From Acinetobacter pseudolwoffii (GTDB lineage Bacteria; Pseudomonadota; Gammaproteobacteria; Pseudomonadales; Moraxellaceae): DNA of 64,000 nt. The position numbers and the translations under genes were made by a program. Below are positions 16,104 through 25,659 of this stretch, one piece after another; position 1 is the stretch's first letter; each line of letters opens with the position of its first letter. The notes below the pieces were generated by a model. That model was not told the origin of the DNA. It searched no databases and saw nothing but the letters and a program-made list of their open reading frames with translations. The stretch is from positions 310,001-374,000 of the forward strand of contig NZ_PHRG01000002.1 in NCBI RefSeq assembly GCF_002803605.1, written 5' to 3'.

Positions 16104-17482
16104 CCTCGCTCATGCCATTGCAGTTGTTCACGCAAGCGAACCACTTCACCAATAATGGTTAAAGTCGGTGCCTGAATTTGATGCTCAGACACTTTAGAGG
16201 CGATGTCAGCAAGGGTTCCCACCACAACTTTTTGCTCAGGAGTCGTGCCTTTAGAGACCAGTGCCACCGGCATATCTGCGCGTTGACCATGGGCTATTAA
16301 TTGCGCACAGATTCTTTCCAGTCCCACCAGTCCCATATACAGCACCAAGGTCTGGTTTTCATAGACCAGCTCACGCCAAGGCAATTCAGGCGAACCTTCT
16401 TTTAAATGACCTGTCAGGAAACGCACACTTTGTGCATAATCCCGATGCGTTAATGGAATACCGGCATAGGCGGAACAACCTGAAGCTGCGGTAATACCCG
16501 GCACCACCTGAAAAGTAATACCTGCCGCAAATAGTTCTTCAATTTCTTCGCCGCCACGCCCAAAGATGAAAGGATCACCGCCTTTCAGACGACAAACCCG
16601 CTTGCCTTCACTGGCATATTTGACCAATAAAGCATTAATCCCATCTTGTGGAACTGCATGATTGGAACGCGCTTTACCAACATAAATTTTTTCCGCATCA
16701 CGGCGACACAGATCCATAATCGGTTCAGACACCAGGCGATCATAAATCACCACATCGGCTTGCTGCATCAACCTTAAAGCTTTCAGGGTCAACAGTTCTG
16801 GATCACCTGGACCTGCACCCACCAGATAGACTTCACCTTTCGGCTGTTGCCACTCTTGTAATGCTTGCTCGATCAGACGGTCTGCTTCAGCCATATTGTC
16901 ATTAAACACCTGCTCTTTCAGCGGACTGGCGTACAGATCTTCCCAGAAAATACGGCGCTGATCCGGATTGACAATTTTTGCTTTAACGCGACTGCGCCAT
17001 TTGCCTGAAAACTCAGCCAGCTTGCCCATGCCATGTGGAATCGTCGCTTCCAGTTGAGTCCGAATCTGGCGTGACAACACCGGCGACGTGCCATTCGATG
17101 CCACCGAAATCACCAGCGGTGAGCGGTCAATAATCGCAGGCACCATAAAACGGCAATGTGGCGGATCATCAACACTGTTGACCAGTACATTTTCAGCTTC
17201 GCACAGCTCGAAAACCTGACGATTCACATCAGCATCATCTGTTGCTGCAATCACTAAACGATAATGACGTAAAGGAATCTGTGTACTGAATGGTGCCTGA
17301 TCATATTGCCCTTGAGACTGCTGAACAATCCCAAGTAAATTGGCATCAATTTCAGGGGCAATGACATGAATCACTGCTCCGGCTTTTGCTAATAATACCG
17401 CTTTACGGTAGGCAATATGTCCACCACCGACAATCAGACAAGGTTGCTGTTGCAACTTTAACGAGATTGGAAAGATATCCAC
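16100..17482 (-). CDS. cysG: Siroheme synthase CysG (trifunctional)
   Basis: This 460-residue fusion converts uroporphyrinogen III to siroheme. The N-terminal dehydrogenase/ferrochelatase half has the NAD site IVGGGHIAYRK near residue 17 and the TSPVLSRQIR stretch near residue 130. The C-terminal methyltransferase half begins with YLVGAGPGDPELLTLKALRL near residue 218 and has GGDPFIFGRGGEE near residue 303. GTG start six bases after GAGG. The last codons (Arg-Gly-stop) belong to the same sequence as the adjacent repeat units. It lies 73 bases downstream of serS and is probably cotranscribed. Confidence 0.95.
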   Translation of the reverse strand: MDIFPISLKLQQQPCLIVGGGHIAYRKAVLLAKAGAVIHVIAPEIDANLLGIVQQSQGQYDQAPFSTQIPLRHYRLVIAATDDADVNRQVFELCEAENVLVNSVDDPPHCRFMVPAIIDRSPLVISVASNGTSPVLSRQIRTQLEATIPHGMGKLAEFSGKWRSRVKAKIVNPDQRRIFWEDLYASPLKEQVFNDNMAEADRLIEQALQEWQQPKGEVYLVGAGPGDPELLTLKALRLMQQADVVIYDRLVSEPIMDLCRRDAEKIYVGKARSNHAVPQDGINALLVKYASEGKRVCRLKGGDPFIFGRGGEEIEELFAAGITFQVVPGITAASGCSAYAGIPLTHRDYAQSVRFLTGHLKEGSPELPWRELVYENQTLVLYMGLVGLERICAQLIAHGQRADMPVALVSKGTTPEQKVVVGTLADIASKVSEHQIQAPTLTIIGEVVRLREQLQWHERG

Positions 17483-17555
17483 GAACTACCTCAAAATTTT
17501 AAATCTGATTGTCTATGCAATTTTCATGCACATTTAGCGATGCTGATATCAAGCA

Positions 17556-18893
<1,338 letters not shown>

Positions 18894-18927
18894 CTACGAC
18901 CCCAGCTGTGCCTTATTAGCACAATAT

Positions 18928-19683
18928 TTAGGAAGTCTTGGGCTGTAAAATGGCTAAATATTCAGGCCAAATCACTTCACCCAAATCTGCATAGGACACT
19001 TTTAATTCAGGCGTTCCTGCTGCTTTAGAAGTTAATTCACCTGCCGGGTACACCAACACCAGACCCGACCTGTCAAAATAATAGTTATCACTCAGTTTTA
19101 ACTGCTGTGCTTGTATCCCCTGTGTGCGTAGCCATCGAGTATTGGTTCGATATATCACATTGAGTAGTTTCTGCTCACCGCCCTTTAACATCAATTGATG
19201 CAAAGCCAGACGCTTTTTCTGTTTCATATCAAAATTGATATATTCCACATGTTCACTTGATGCAGTGTGATTCTTCACCAGATTGGAACTTATTAAGGCA
19301 AAAGTCGCCAGATGATCACGCTGAGCGATAAATACTACCTTGATAAAACGCTGATCCAGATAATAGGGCTCATCGGCCTTTTTAGGATTTTTCTGAGTCA
19401 CTTTGGTGAATGCAACCGGCTCGGTATCCCGAATACGCGCTATAAAATATTGATCAATCCAGTCGAGGTTGGTATCCACCGTATGAAGCTCAAAGCGTAC
19501 ACAGCCTTCTATTTCACACACCACTTTGGCCACCCCTTTGACGGGAATACTCTTGGCTTCAATCTGCACCCACGGATCTGTTTGGGTAACAACTGAATTG
19601 GATGGCGGCTGACAACCCAAGATATATACAGTGATTAATAAGACAGCATAAATTTCAGCAGTTTTAAACAGATTGATCTTCAT
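18928..19683 (-). CDS. Putative lipoprotein, unknown
   Basis: A 251-residue protein whose signal peptide ends in ILGC (lipidated Cys24). The mature domain has a short disulfide candidate (CEIEGC) and DUF3298-like features near its end (YYFDRSGLVLVYPAGEL), a form typical of RsiV/PdaC-type domains; this resemblance is tentative. GGGAG precedes the ATG. Monocistronic between lolA's terminator and serS. Confidence 0.65.
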   Translation of the reverse strand: MKINLFKTAEIYAVLLITVYILGCQPPSNSVVTQTDPWVQIEAKSIPVKGVAKVVCEIEGCVRFELHTVDTNLDWIDQYFIARIRDTEPVAFTKVTQKNPKKADEPYYLDQRFIKVVFIAQRDHLATFALISSNLVKNHTASSEHVEYINFDMKQKKRLALHQLMLKGGEQKLLNVIYRTNTRWLRTQGIQAQQLKLSDNYYFDRSGLVLVYPAGELTSKAAGTPELKVSYADLGEVIWPEYLAILQPKTS

Positions 19684-19802
19684 CCTGAGCTCCCAAAATT
19701 TTGCAATTTCATTGACTCGACTTTTATTTATTTTAAGATGCTCTTGTGTCTAGATATAGCTGAACCTTGTAGCCTGCTCAAAGCAATCCTGATAATCGGC
19801 AA

Positions 19803-19830
19803 TAAAAAAGCAACCTGAATCGGTTGCTCT
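19803..19830 (-). terminator. Intrinsic terminator after lolA
   Basis: GCAACC/GGTTGC stem followed by T6 on the minus strand. Confidence 0.85.
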
Positions 19831-19852
19831 TTGATTTACTTGATACTTCTGA

Positions 19853-20548
19853 TTATTGATCAATAATGTCCGTACCTTTTGGCGGGGTAAAGTTAAAGGT
19901 AGAAGCTGGAATACTGCCATTCACTTTCACATTACTAAACTTAATATTTGTAGTTTGGCCAAGTGAATCCTGCAGGATCATCAAGCTAGGTGCTTTATTG
20001 GCGCCAAAGCTAATGGTCAGGCTCTCAAAGACACCATCGGTATTTTTAGGATACAGCGTGTAATAGGTTTTACCCTTATTTGGCTGAGTGACCCGGTAAG
20101 ACTGCATAATCTGACTGGTATTTCCTGACAGAAGCAAAGCCGGTGTATTGGCAACTTGCTCATCCAGGTTTTGACGAACCGCTTGCTGCAAATCCGGATC
20201 ATAAATCCATACTGTTTTACCAGTCGTTGTAATGGTTTGCTTCGATGGTGCGGTCGTTTCCCAATAGAATTTACCCGGACGCTCGACTTTCATCACCCCT
20301 TGAAAGGTCTGATTCATATGTTGTGCGCTCAAGCCTTTTTTCTGGGTTGCTCTCGGATTGGTCACCTTGGTGCTTTGCTCAAAATTTGCCGTCATGCTAC
20401 GCACATAATTCAGCTGCTTCACCAGACTGGCAGTTGCCTGTTGCTCCGACGCTGCCACAGGTGCAGCAAACACGGTTGTACTCATCACCGGTGCTAAAGT
20501 CACTACACCCAGAGCCATAGCACAGACGGTTTTACGAAGCATATTCAT
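19853..20548 (-). CDS. lolA: Outer-membrane lipoprotein carrier LolA
   Basis: The periplasmic chaperone that carries lipoproteins from LolCDE to LolB. The 231-residue precursor has a signal peptide (cleavage likely after VFAA). The mature part shows LNYVRSMTANFEQ, GVMKVERPGKFYWETTAPSKQ and GKTVWIYDPDLQQ, the conserved LolA beta-strand regions including the Trp-rich hydrophobic core. AAAGGTG precedes ATG 20548; an upstream in-frame start would lack this site. Confidence 0.93.
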   Translation of the reverse strand: MNMLRKTVCAMALGVVTLAPVMSTTVFAAPVAASEQQATASLVKQLNYVRSMTANFEQSTKVTNPRATQKKGLSAQHMNQTFQGVMKVERPGKFYWETTAPSKQTITTTGKTVWIYDPDLQQAVRQNLDEQVANTPALLLSGNTSQIMQSYRVTQPNKGKTYYTLYPKNTDGVFESLTISFGANKAPSLMILQDSLGQTTNIKFSNVKVNGSIPASTFNFTPPKGTDIIDQ

Positions 20549-20750
20549 AATTTCACCTTTATATTTTGTGTCATCGCAATTTATTTGATGTCTCATCTTA
20601 AACGAAAATTAAAAGCTAAAATGATAGAAAATAAGAACTTTTGTATGGTTATTAATTCGAAATCTATTTTTTTGTTCATCATGATGAAGATTTCAGCCGT
20701 TTTTTTACATAAGCTGGATCAGGCGTTCATTACAGCCGATTTTCAGGCAT

Positions 20751-20782
20751 AAAAAAGCCCACAGTTTCTGTGGGCTTTTTTT
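20751..20782 (-). terminator. Intrinsic terminator after rpmA
   Basis: GCCCACAG-TTT-CTGTGGGC stem flanked by A6 and T7, so it can work in both directions. Confidence 0.92.
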
Positions 20783-20795
20783 CTATCTCAGCGAA

Positions 20796-21050
20796 TTACG
20801 CTTCAACAGATACGTAGCGACGACCGAATTGGCCTTTCACTTCGAATTTGATTACGCCGTCAGCAGTCGCAAACAAAGTATGGTCACGACCCATACCTAC
20901 GTTTTGACCAGCGTGGAATTCAGTACCACGTTGACGAACGATAATGTTACCAGCAGTCACAGATTGACCGCCGTACATTTTAACACCTAACATTTTAGGA
21001 TTCGAATCACGACCGTTTTTAGTCGAACCACCGGCTTTTTTAGTTGCCAT
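20796..21050 (-). CDS. rpmA: 50S ribosomal protein L27
   Basis: An 84-residue basic protein with the L27 signature: the [13 protein letters not shown] tail that reaches the peptidyl-transferase centre, then [15 protein letters not shown]. It lies 19 bases downstream of rplU, with a strong ribosome binding site (GAGGAG type), in the usual rplU-rpmA operon. Confidence 0.98.
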   Translation of the reverse strand: MATKKAGGSTKNGRDSNPKMLGVKMYGGQSVTAGNIIVRQRGTEFHAGQNVGMGRDHTLFATADGVIKFEVKGQFGRRYVSVEA

Positions 21051-21069
21051 GTCTATTTACTCCTCGTAA

Positions 21070-21381
21070 TTAGCCTGAAATAGCTGTAATTTTCAACTCA
21101 GTGAACCATTGACGGTGACCTTGTTGTTTACGGTAGTGTTTACGACGACGCATTTTGATAATGCGGATTTTGTCGTGACGACCATGGCTAACTACTTCAG
21201 CAGTTACAGTAGCGCCAGCAACAACTGGAGCACCGATTTGAATGCTTTCACCGTTTACAAGCATCAATACGTCATCAAACGTAATAGTTGAGCCAGTTTC
21301 AGCTTTCAATAATTCTACTTTAAGGGTTTCACCCTCGATTACACGGTGTTGTTTACCACCGCTTTGGATTACTGCGTACAT
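21070..21381 (-). CDS. rplU: 50S ribosomal protein L21
   Basis: A 103-residue ribosomal protein with the family start [14 protein letters not shown] and the C-terminal [21 protein letters not shown] chose ATG 21381 because GGAG lies six bases upstream; the upstream open frame is leader. It is the first gene of the operon with rpmA. Confidence 0.98.
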   Translation of the reverse strand: MYAVIQSGGKQHRVIEGETLKVELLKAETGSTITFDDVLMLVNGESIQIGAPVVAGATVTAEVVSHGRHDKIRIIKMRRRKHYRKQQGHRQWFTELKITAISG

Positions 21382-21472
21382 AATGTACTCCAAACAAGCC
21401 CGTGTCGTCGTGCCGATAAAGGAAGATATCGATCTTAAGACGTACGCCACTGGGGGATATCTAAGGGCGAGG

Positions 21473-21501
21473 ATTTTAAGGGATATTCAAAAAAACAACA
21501 A
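21473..21501 (-). promoter_or_regulatory. Promoter of rplU-rpmA
   Basis: On the minus strand TTGTTG (-35, 21496-21501), a 17-base spacer and TAAAAT (-10, 21473-21478), followed by a GC-rich discriminator (CCTCGCCC). GC-rich discriminators are typical of stringently controlled ribosomal promoters. The leader is about 85 bases. Confidence 0.65.
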
Positions 21502-21826
21502 GCCATTTTACTGAAATAATAATGGCGAGTATGTGCTAATTATTTAACACTTAAATAATTTCTATCAAATCAGACACTCAAGATATATTCAGCAACAAAA
21601 TAATACAGCAGAAATTCGGCCAGTTTGATTAATATACTCAGCCTGATGAAGAGGGCGACATCGCTGACCTTTCCTGATTTTTTGTAGCGCAGAATATAGA
21701 TCGAATCTGAATAAGATCTATAAAAAGCTGATTTTTAGTGGAGTTTATGCATTTCTTAGGTTTCACTCATGTTATAAATTGTTAAACTACGACCTGCGAT
21801 TTACCAGACTAGAGGTTTTCTTTCAC
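21502..21826. other. Divergent rplU/ispB intergenic region
   Basis: It holds a possible TATAAA -10 for ispB at 21773. On the minus strand about 21546-21710 is open and would encode a hydrophobic peptide, but it has no start codon or ribosome binding site. I see no supported gene. Confidence 0.4.
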
Positions 21827-22804
21827 ATGACCATCGACTTTAAGCAAGACATTCTCGCTCCTGTTGCTAACGACTTTGCTGCGATGGACACATTCATTAA
21901 TGAAGGAATTACTTCAAAAGTTGCACTGGTGATGGCCGTCAGCAAACATGTGGTCGAAGCGGGTGGCAAACGCATGCGCCCGATTATGTGTCTTCTGGCT
22001 GCCAAGGCCTGTGGTGCTGAAGATTTAGAACCGCATCGCAAGCTGGCCGCGATTATTGAAATGCTGCATACGGCGACGCTGGTGCATGATGATGTGGTCG
22101 ATGAATCTGGCCTGCGTCGTGGCCGTCCGACTGCCAATGCGACATGGAATAACCAGACTGCTGTTCTGGTCGGTGACTTCCTGATTTCACGTGCATTTGA
22201 TCTGCTGGTCGATTTAAACAATATGGTCTTGCTGAAAGATTTCTCGACCGGCACCTGTGAAATTGCTGAAGGTGAAGTGCTGCAATTGCAATCCCAGCAC
22301 CAGCCAGAAACCAGTGAAGCGACTTATTTAAATATTATTCATGGTAAAACGTCGCGCCTGTTTGAACTGGCGACAGAAGGCGCAGCGATTCTGTCGGGGA
22401 AAGATGAATTCCGTGACCCTTTAAAAACTTTCGCCGGTCATTTCGGCAATGCCTTCCAGATTATTGATGACATTCTAGATTACACCTCCGATGCAGAAAC
22501 CCTCGGCAAAAATATCGGTGATGACCTGATGGAAGGCAAACCTACCCTGCCATTGATTGCTGCGCTAAAAAATACCTCCGGTGAGCAGCATGAAATTATC
22601 CGTCGCAGTATTGCCACTGGCGGTACAGAACATCTCGATCAAGTCATTCAAATTGTCAATGCGTCCGGGGCACTGGACTATTGCCGTCAACGTGCGACTG
22701 AAGAAACGGAAACCGCCATTCATGCCCTGCAGGCATTACCTGACTCTGAGTATCGTCAAGCTCTGATTAATCTGGCCAAACTGGCCCTACACCGAATTCA
22801 GTAA
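21827..22804 (+). CDS. ispB: Polyprenyl (octaprenyl-type) diphosphate synthase
   Basis: A trans-prenyltransferase that makes the side chain of ubiquinone. The 325-residue protein has both aspartate-rich motifs: HDDVVDES (first, near residue 85) and IDDILDYTSD (second, near residue 213). It also has GGKRMRPIMCLLAAKACG at the substrate-binding N-terminal region. The position downstream and divergent from rplU-rpmA is the usual ispB context. The chain length (C40 or C45) cannot be read from sequence. AGAGG lies about 11 bases before ATG 21827. Confidence 0.92.
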   Translation: MTIDFKQDILAPVANDFAAMDTFINEGITSKVALVMAVSKHVVEAGGKRMRPIMCLLAAKACGAEDLEPHRKLAAIIEMLHTATLVHDDVVDESGLRRGRPTANATWNNQTAVLVGDFLISRAFDLLVDLNNMVLLKDFSTGTCEIAEGEVLQLQSQHQPETSEATYLNIIHGKTSRLFELATEGAAILSGKDEFRDPLKTFAGHFGNAFQIIDDILDYTSDAETLGKNIGDDLMEGKPTLPLIAALKNTSGEQHEIIRRSIATGGTEHLDQVIQIVNASGALDYCRQRATEETETAIHALQALPDSEYRQALINLAKLALHRIQ

Positions 22805-22819
22805 TCTTTAAACTCGCCT

Positions 22820-24862
22820 ATGCATATTAATTTTCTTGATCTTTTCCAAAACATGCAGCATCAGCTTGAGCAACCTCAGGCGGTGCTGGATGAAAATCTT
22901 CTCATTGAACTGATTGAAAGAATCAGACCGGAAGACAGCAGAAATACCGAAGAAATCGAAGCAAAGTTCAATGCATTTATCCAAGCTTTATTATTGACGC
23001 CGAATGCAGTTTCAGCATTACAGACATTTACCCTGCGGATCATTAACCGTTATAAACAGACCAGTCTGTTTTCCGATACCGGTATTTTGTCTCTGGATGG
23101 TTTCTGGAATCAGCTCAATCAGCGTATTGGCGCGCATATCCTGCCAGTTATTCCGGATCATCAGCAATTACAAGAATTATTTCGCAAGGTTTTTTATCAG
23201 CCGACCGATAAATACTGGCTCGACTATTTTGATGAAGATGACTGGCAACGCTTATTTTCAGTTCTCAATCAGGGTCACTCCAATCAGCCTGAAAAGACCC
23301 GCATTAAAGATCAACTGATCAAGGCACTGACCATTTTGTCGTATCGGATCAGTGGTATTGGTCTGCATCCTGAATTTATTAATGCACAGCCGGAACTGAT
23401 GGAATATGAATCTCCTTTTCTGGTGCAGAACCGTGAGATTAACGAATTTATTCAGGAATACAAAAAACGCTATAACACGGTCACGCTGGTCGATTCGATC
23501 ACCCCGCCAGATGCTTCGCAAGCGCTGGTCATGCTGGAACAGTGCCATGATGTCGTGGCAAAAATTCGCCGCTCTACCAAACGGATTGGGGTCAGTGTGA
23601 GTCTGACCTATATGCTGGCACTGCTGGAGCAGTGTCTGGAGCGGGTTGAAATCCTGCTCAACATGGTCATGGACGAGGATGACCTACGCTACCAGTCCAT
23701 CGGCCTGTTTATTGCAGATATCACTGAAGCGATTTATAGCGAACGCAGTGTACGTGCCCTGCTGGCGACCAACAGTGAACTCCTGGCCTTGCAGGTGACT
23801 GAGAATGCCAGTAAAACTGGCGAACACTATGTCAGTACTGACAAAAAAGGCTTTCTGGCCATGTACAAATCGGCCGCCGGTGCAGGTGCAATCATCGCGA
23901 CGATGGCCACCCTGAAAATCCTGATGACACGCCTGAGCATGGCGCCTCTCATGCAGGCCTTTAGCTATAGCATGAATTATTCGCTGGGTTTTATGCTGAT
24001 TCATGTGCTGCATTTTACCGTGGCGACCAAACAGCCAGCGATGACAGCCGCTGCACTGGCGGCCACAGTCCAGCAACGCAAAGGCTCAAAAATGGCGCAA
24101 ATTGCCGAGCTGGCTGCGCTGATTGTGAATATTATCCGTACCCAGTTTGTGGCAATTCTGGGCAATATTTCGATTGCCATTCCGGTGGCGGCATTGATTA
24201 CCTTAATGTGGGACGTTGCTCTGCATGAACCCTTAATGAATCATGCCAAGGCAACCAAAACCTTACATGACCTGAATCCCTTTACCTCTTTGGCAATTCC
24301 GCATGCTGCAATTGCCGGGGTATGTCTGTTCCTGTCCGGGTTATTGGCCGGTTATTTTGACAACATGGCCGTCTACCGCAAGGTAGGCCCCCGCCTGAAA
24401 GCCCATATACGTTTATCGCAATTGATGGGACAGGAACGGCTGTACCGGTTTGCAGATTATATTGAACGTAATCTGGGAGCGCTGGCAGGTAATTTCATGT
24501 TTGGCATCATGCTCGGCAGTATGGGCACCATTGGTTTTATTCTGGGGTTGCCGCTCGATATCCGTCATATTGCCTTTGCCTCGGCCAACTTTATTCAGGG
24601 CCTGATCAATATTAATGGCCCGGATATTGGCTTGATTGTGGTGTCTTTCCTCGGTGTGTTGTTGATTGGCCTGACCAACTTATTTGTCAGTTTCAGTTTG
24701 ACCATTATTGTGGCCTTACGTGCACGACGGGTACGTTTTGAACAGTGGAAACCGTTGGCAAAACTGGTCATGACTCACTTCCTGACCCGGCCAAGTGATT
24801 TCTTCTGGCCCCCCAAGCAAAGCATTGAAATTGACGAAAATCATACATCGACAAAATCTTAA
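22820..24862 (+). CDS. Membrane protein of the so-called site-specific recombinase family (PF10136-like)
   Basis: A 680-residue protein. The N-terminal half is soluble and helical. From about residue 345 to 650 there are about six membrane segments, with conserved stretches such as GYFDNMAVYRKVGPRLKAH and NLGALAGNFMFGIMLGSMG. These match what databases call 'site-specific recombinase' (Gcr-type). I see no tyrosine- or serine-recombinase catalytic pattern, so the name is probably misleading. It starts 15 bases after ispB and is probably cotranscribed. Function unknown. Confidence 0.8.
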   Translation: MHINFLDLFQNMQHQLEQPQAVLDENLLIELIERIRPEDSRNTEEIEAKFNAFIQALLLTPNAVSALQTFTLRIINRYKQTSLFSDTGILSLDGFWNQLNQRIGAHILPVIPDHQQLQELFRKVFYQPTDKYWLDYFDEDDWQRLFSVLNQGHSNQPEKTRIKDQLIKALTILSYRISGIGLHPEFINAQPELMEYESPFLVQNREINEFIQEYKKRYNTVTLVDSITPPDASQALVMLEQCHDVVAKIRRSTKRIGVSVSLTYMLALLEQCLERVEILLNMVMDEDDLRYQSIGLFIADITEAIYSERSVRALLATNSELLALQVTENASKTGEHYVSTDKKGFLAMYKSAAGAGAIIATMATLKILMTRLSMAPLMQAFSYSMNYSLGFMLIHVLHFTVATKQPAMTAAALAATVQQRKGSKMAQIAELAALIVNIIRTQFVAILGNISIAIPVAALITLMWDVALHEPLMNHAKATKTLHDLNPFTSLAIPHAAIAGVCLFLSGLLAGYFDNMAVYRKVGPRLKAHIRLSQLMGQERLYRFADYIERNLGALAGNFMFGIMLGSMGTIGFILGLPLDIRHIAFASANFIQGLININGPDIGLIVVSFLGVLLIGLTNLFVSFSLTIIVALRARRVRFEQWKPLAKLVMTHFLTRPSDFFWPPKQSIEIDENHTSTKS

Positions 24863-24899
24863 AACTGCGACAATTACAGTATATTTAGCAACAAATTCC

Positions 24900-24928
24900 T
24901 TACTAAAAAAATGGAATTCGCATAAAAT
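24900..24928 (+). promoter_or_regulatory. Candidate promoter of the PAP2-adeIJK unit
   Basis: TTACTA (-35, 24900-24905), a 17-base spacer and TAAAAT (-10, 24923-24928). Transcription would begin near 24935, just before two palindromes in the leader. Confidence 0.45.
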
Positions 24929-24945
24929 ACGCACACTTGAAAAAA

Positions 24946-24965
24946 AGTGTACTGACAAGTACACT
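24946..24965. promoter_or_regulatory. 20-bp palindrome, candidate operator
   Basis: AGTGTACT-GACA-AGTACACT is a perfect 8-bp inverted repeat immediately downstream of the candidate promoter. The position and symmetry suit a TetR-type repressor. In A. baumannii AdeN represses adeIJK, but its gene is not here and the match to its site is not established. Confidence 0.5.
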
Positions 24966-24979
24966 TCTACTCCAGACAA

Positions 24980-25002
24980 TTAACCGATCTGCGAACGGTT
25001 AA
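24980..25002 (+). promoter_or_regulatory. Second palindrome in the leader, next to the ribosome binding site
   Basis: TTAACCG/CGGTTAA with a 9-base loop, followed within a few bases by AAAGGG and AAGGA before ATG 25022. As RNA it would form a hairpin next to the ribosome binding site; as DNA it could be an operator. Confidence 0.4.
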
Positions 25003-25021
25003 AGGGACAAGGATTTTTGGC

Positions 25022-25624
25022 ATGCATTACTTGTTACTTTTTGTCGGTATTTTATTTTTAATTTTCAGTGTGTTCATCCTGAATATCCCTGCTTTAAGCA
25101 AGCTTGATTTGCACGCAGTGGAAAGGATGAGTCTGTATCGCACCGAGTTTTGGAATCGAATTACTCTGTCCTTATCAGTGATAGGTGGCATGCCATTTGT
25201 ATTATTTTTATCCACACTATGGTGTATTGCCTTGCTGTGGTATAAAAAGCATACAAGCGTAATTTTTATATGTATCGGAATTATCGGAGGAATACTCCTA
25301 GCTTGGCTGTTAAAGTTTGCAATTGCCCGACCCCGACCACCAGAGTCCTTGCATCTGGTTGAAAGTTTTGGAAGTTCCTTTCCAAGTGCGCATAGTCTGT
25401 ATGCGGCATGTCTGGCTTGTCTGGCAATTTACATGTATCGGCAACATTCTCGCTTTACCATCATCATGATCGGTGCAGGCTTATGGATGCTGATGATGGG
25501 GATTTCAAGAGTTTATCTAGGCGTACATTTTCCTTCAGATGTCATATCCGGCTGGAGTATCAGTTTTATTTGGATTTCGTTGTGGTATATGGTCTGGATC
25601 AGATATTGCGCGGCGCACAAATAA
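25022..25624 (+). CDS. PAP2-superfamily membrane phosphatase
   Basis: A 200-residue inner-membrane protein with about five membrane segments and all three acid-phosphatase motifs: K98-x6-RP (KFAIARPRP), PSAH at 121-124, and SRVYLGVHFPSD at 162-173. Relatives such as PgpB dephosphorylate phosphatidylglycerophosphate or undecaprenyl diphosphate; the substrate here is open. It ends 35 bases before adeI with no terminator between, so adeIJK may be expressed from this gene's promoter as well. Confidence 0.9.
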   Translation: MHYLLLFVGILFLIFSVFILNIPALSKLDLHAVERMSLYRTEFWNRITLSLSVIGGMPFVLFLSTLWCIALLWYKKHTSVIFICIGIIGGILLAWLLKFAIARPRPPESLHLVESFGSSFPSAHSLYAACLACLAIYMYRQHSRFTIIMIGAGLWMLMMGISRVYLGVHFPSDVISGWSISFIWISLWYMVWIRYCAAHK

Positions 25625-25659
25625 GAAAATTTAGATAAAGATCTAATAGAGGTGAAACA

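Noticed and set aside
15732..16175. Plus-strand protein-coding gene over the repeat array
   Set aside because: The frames are open only because the repeat lacks stops in all phases. There is no ribosome binding site, and the frame runs antisense into cysG.
21546..21710. Small hydrophobic minus-strand gene upstream of rplU
   Set aside because: The frame reads like a membrane helix (ALFIRLSILIKLAEFLLYYF) but has no start codon or ribosome binding site.
22820..24862. True site-specific recombinase or mobile element gene
   Set aside because: No catalytic motif, many membrane segments, no flanking repeats or integration site.
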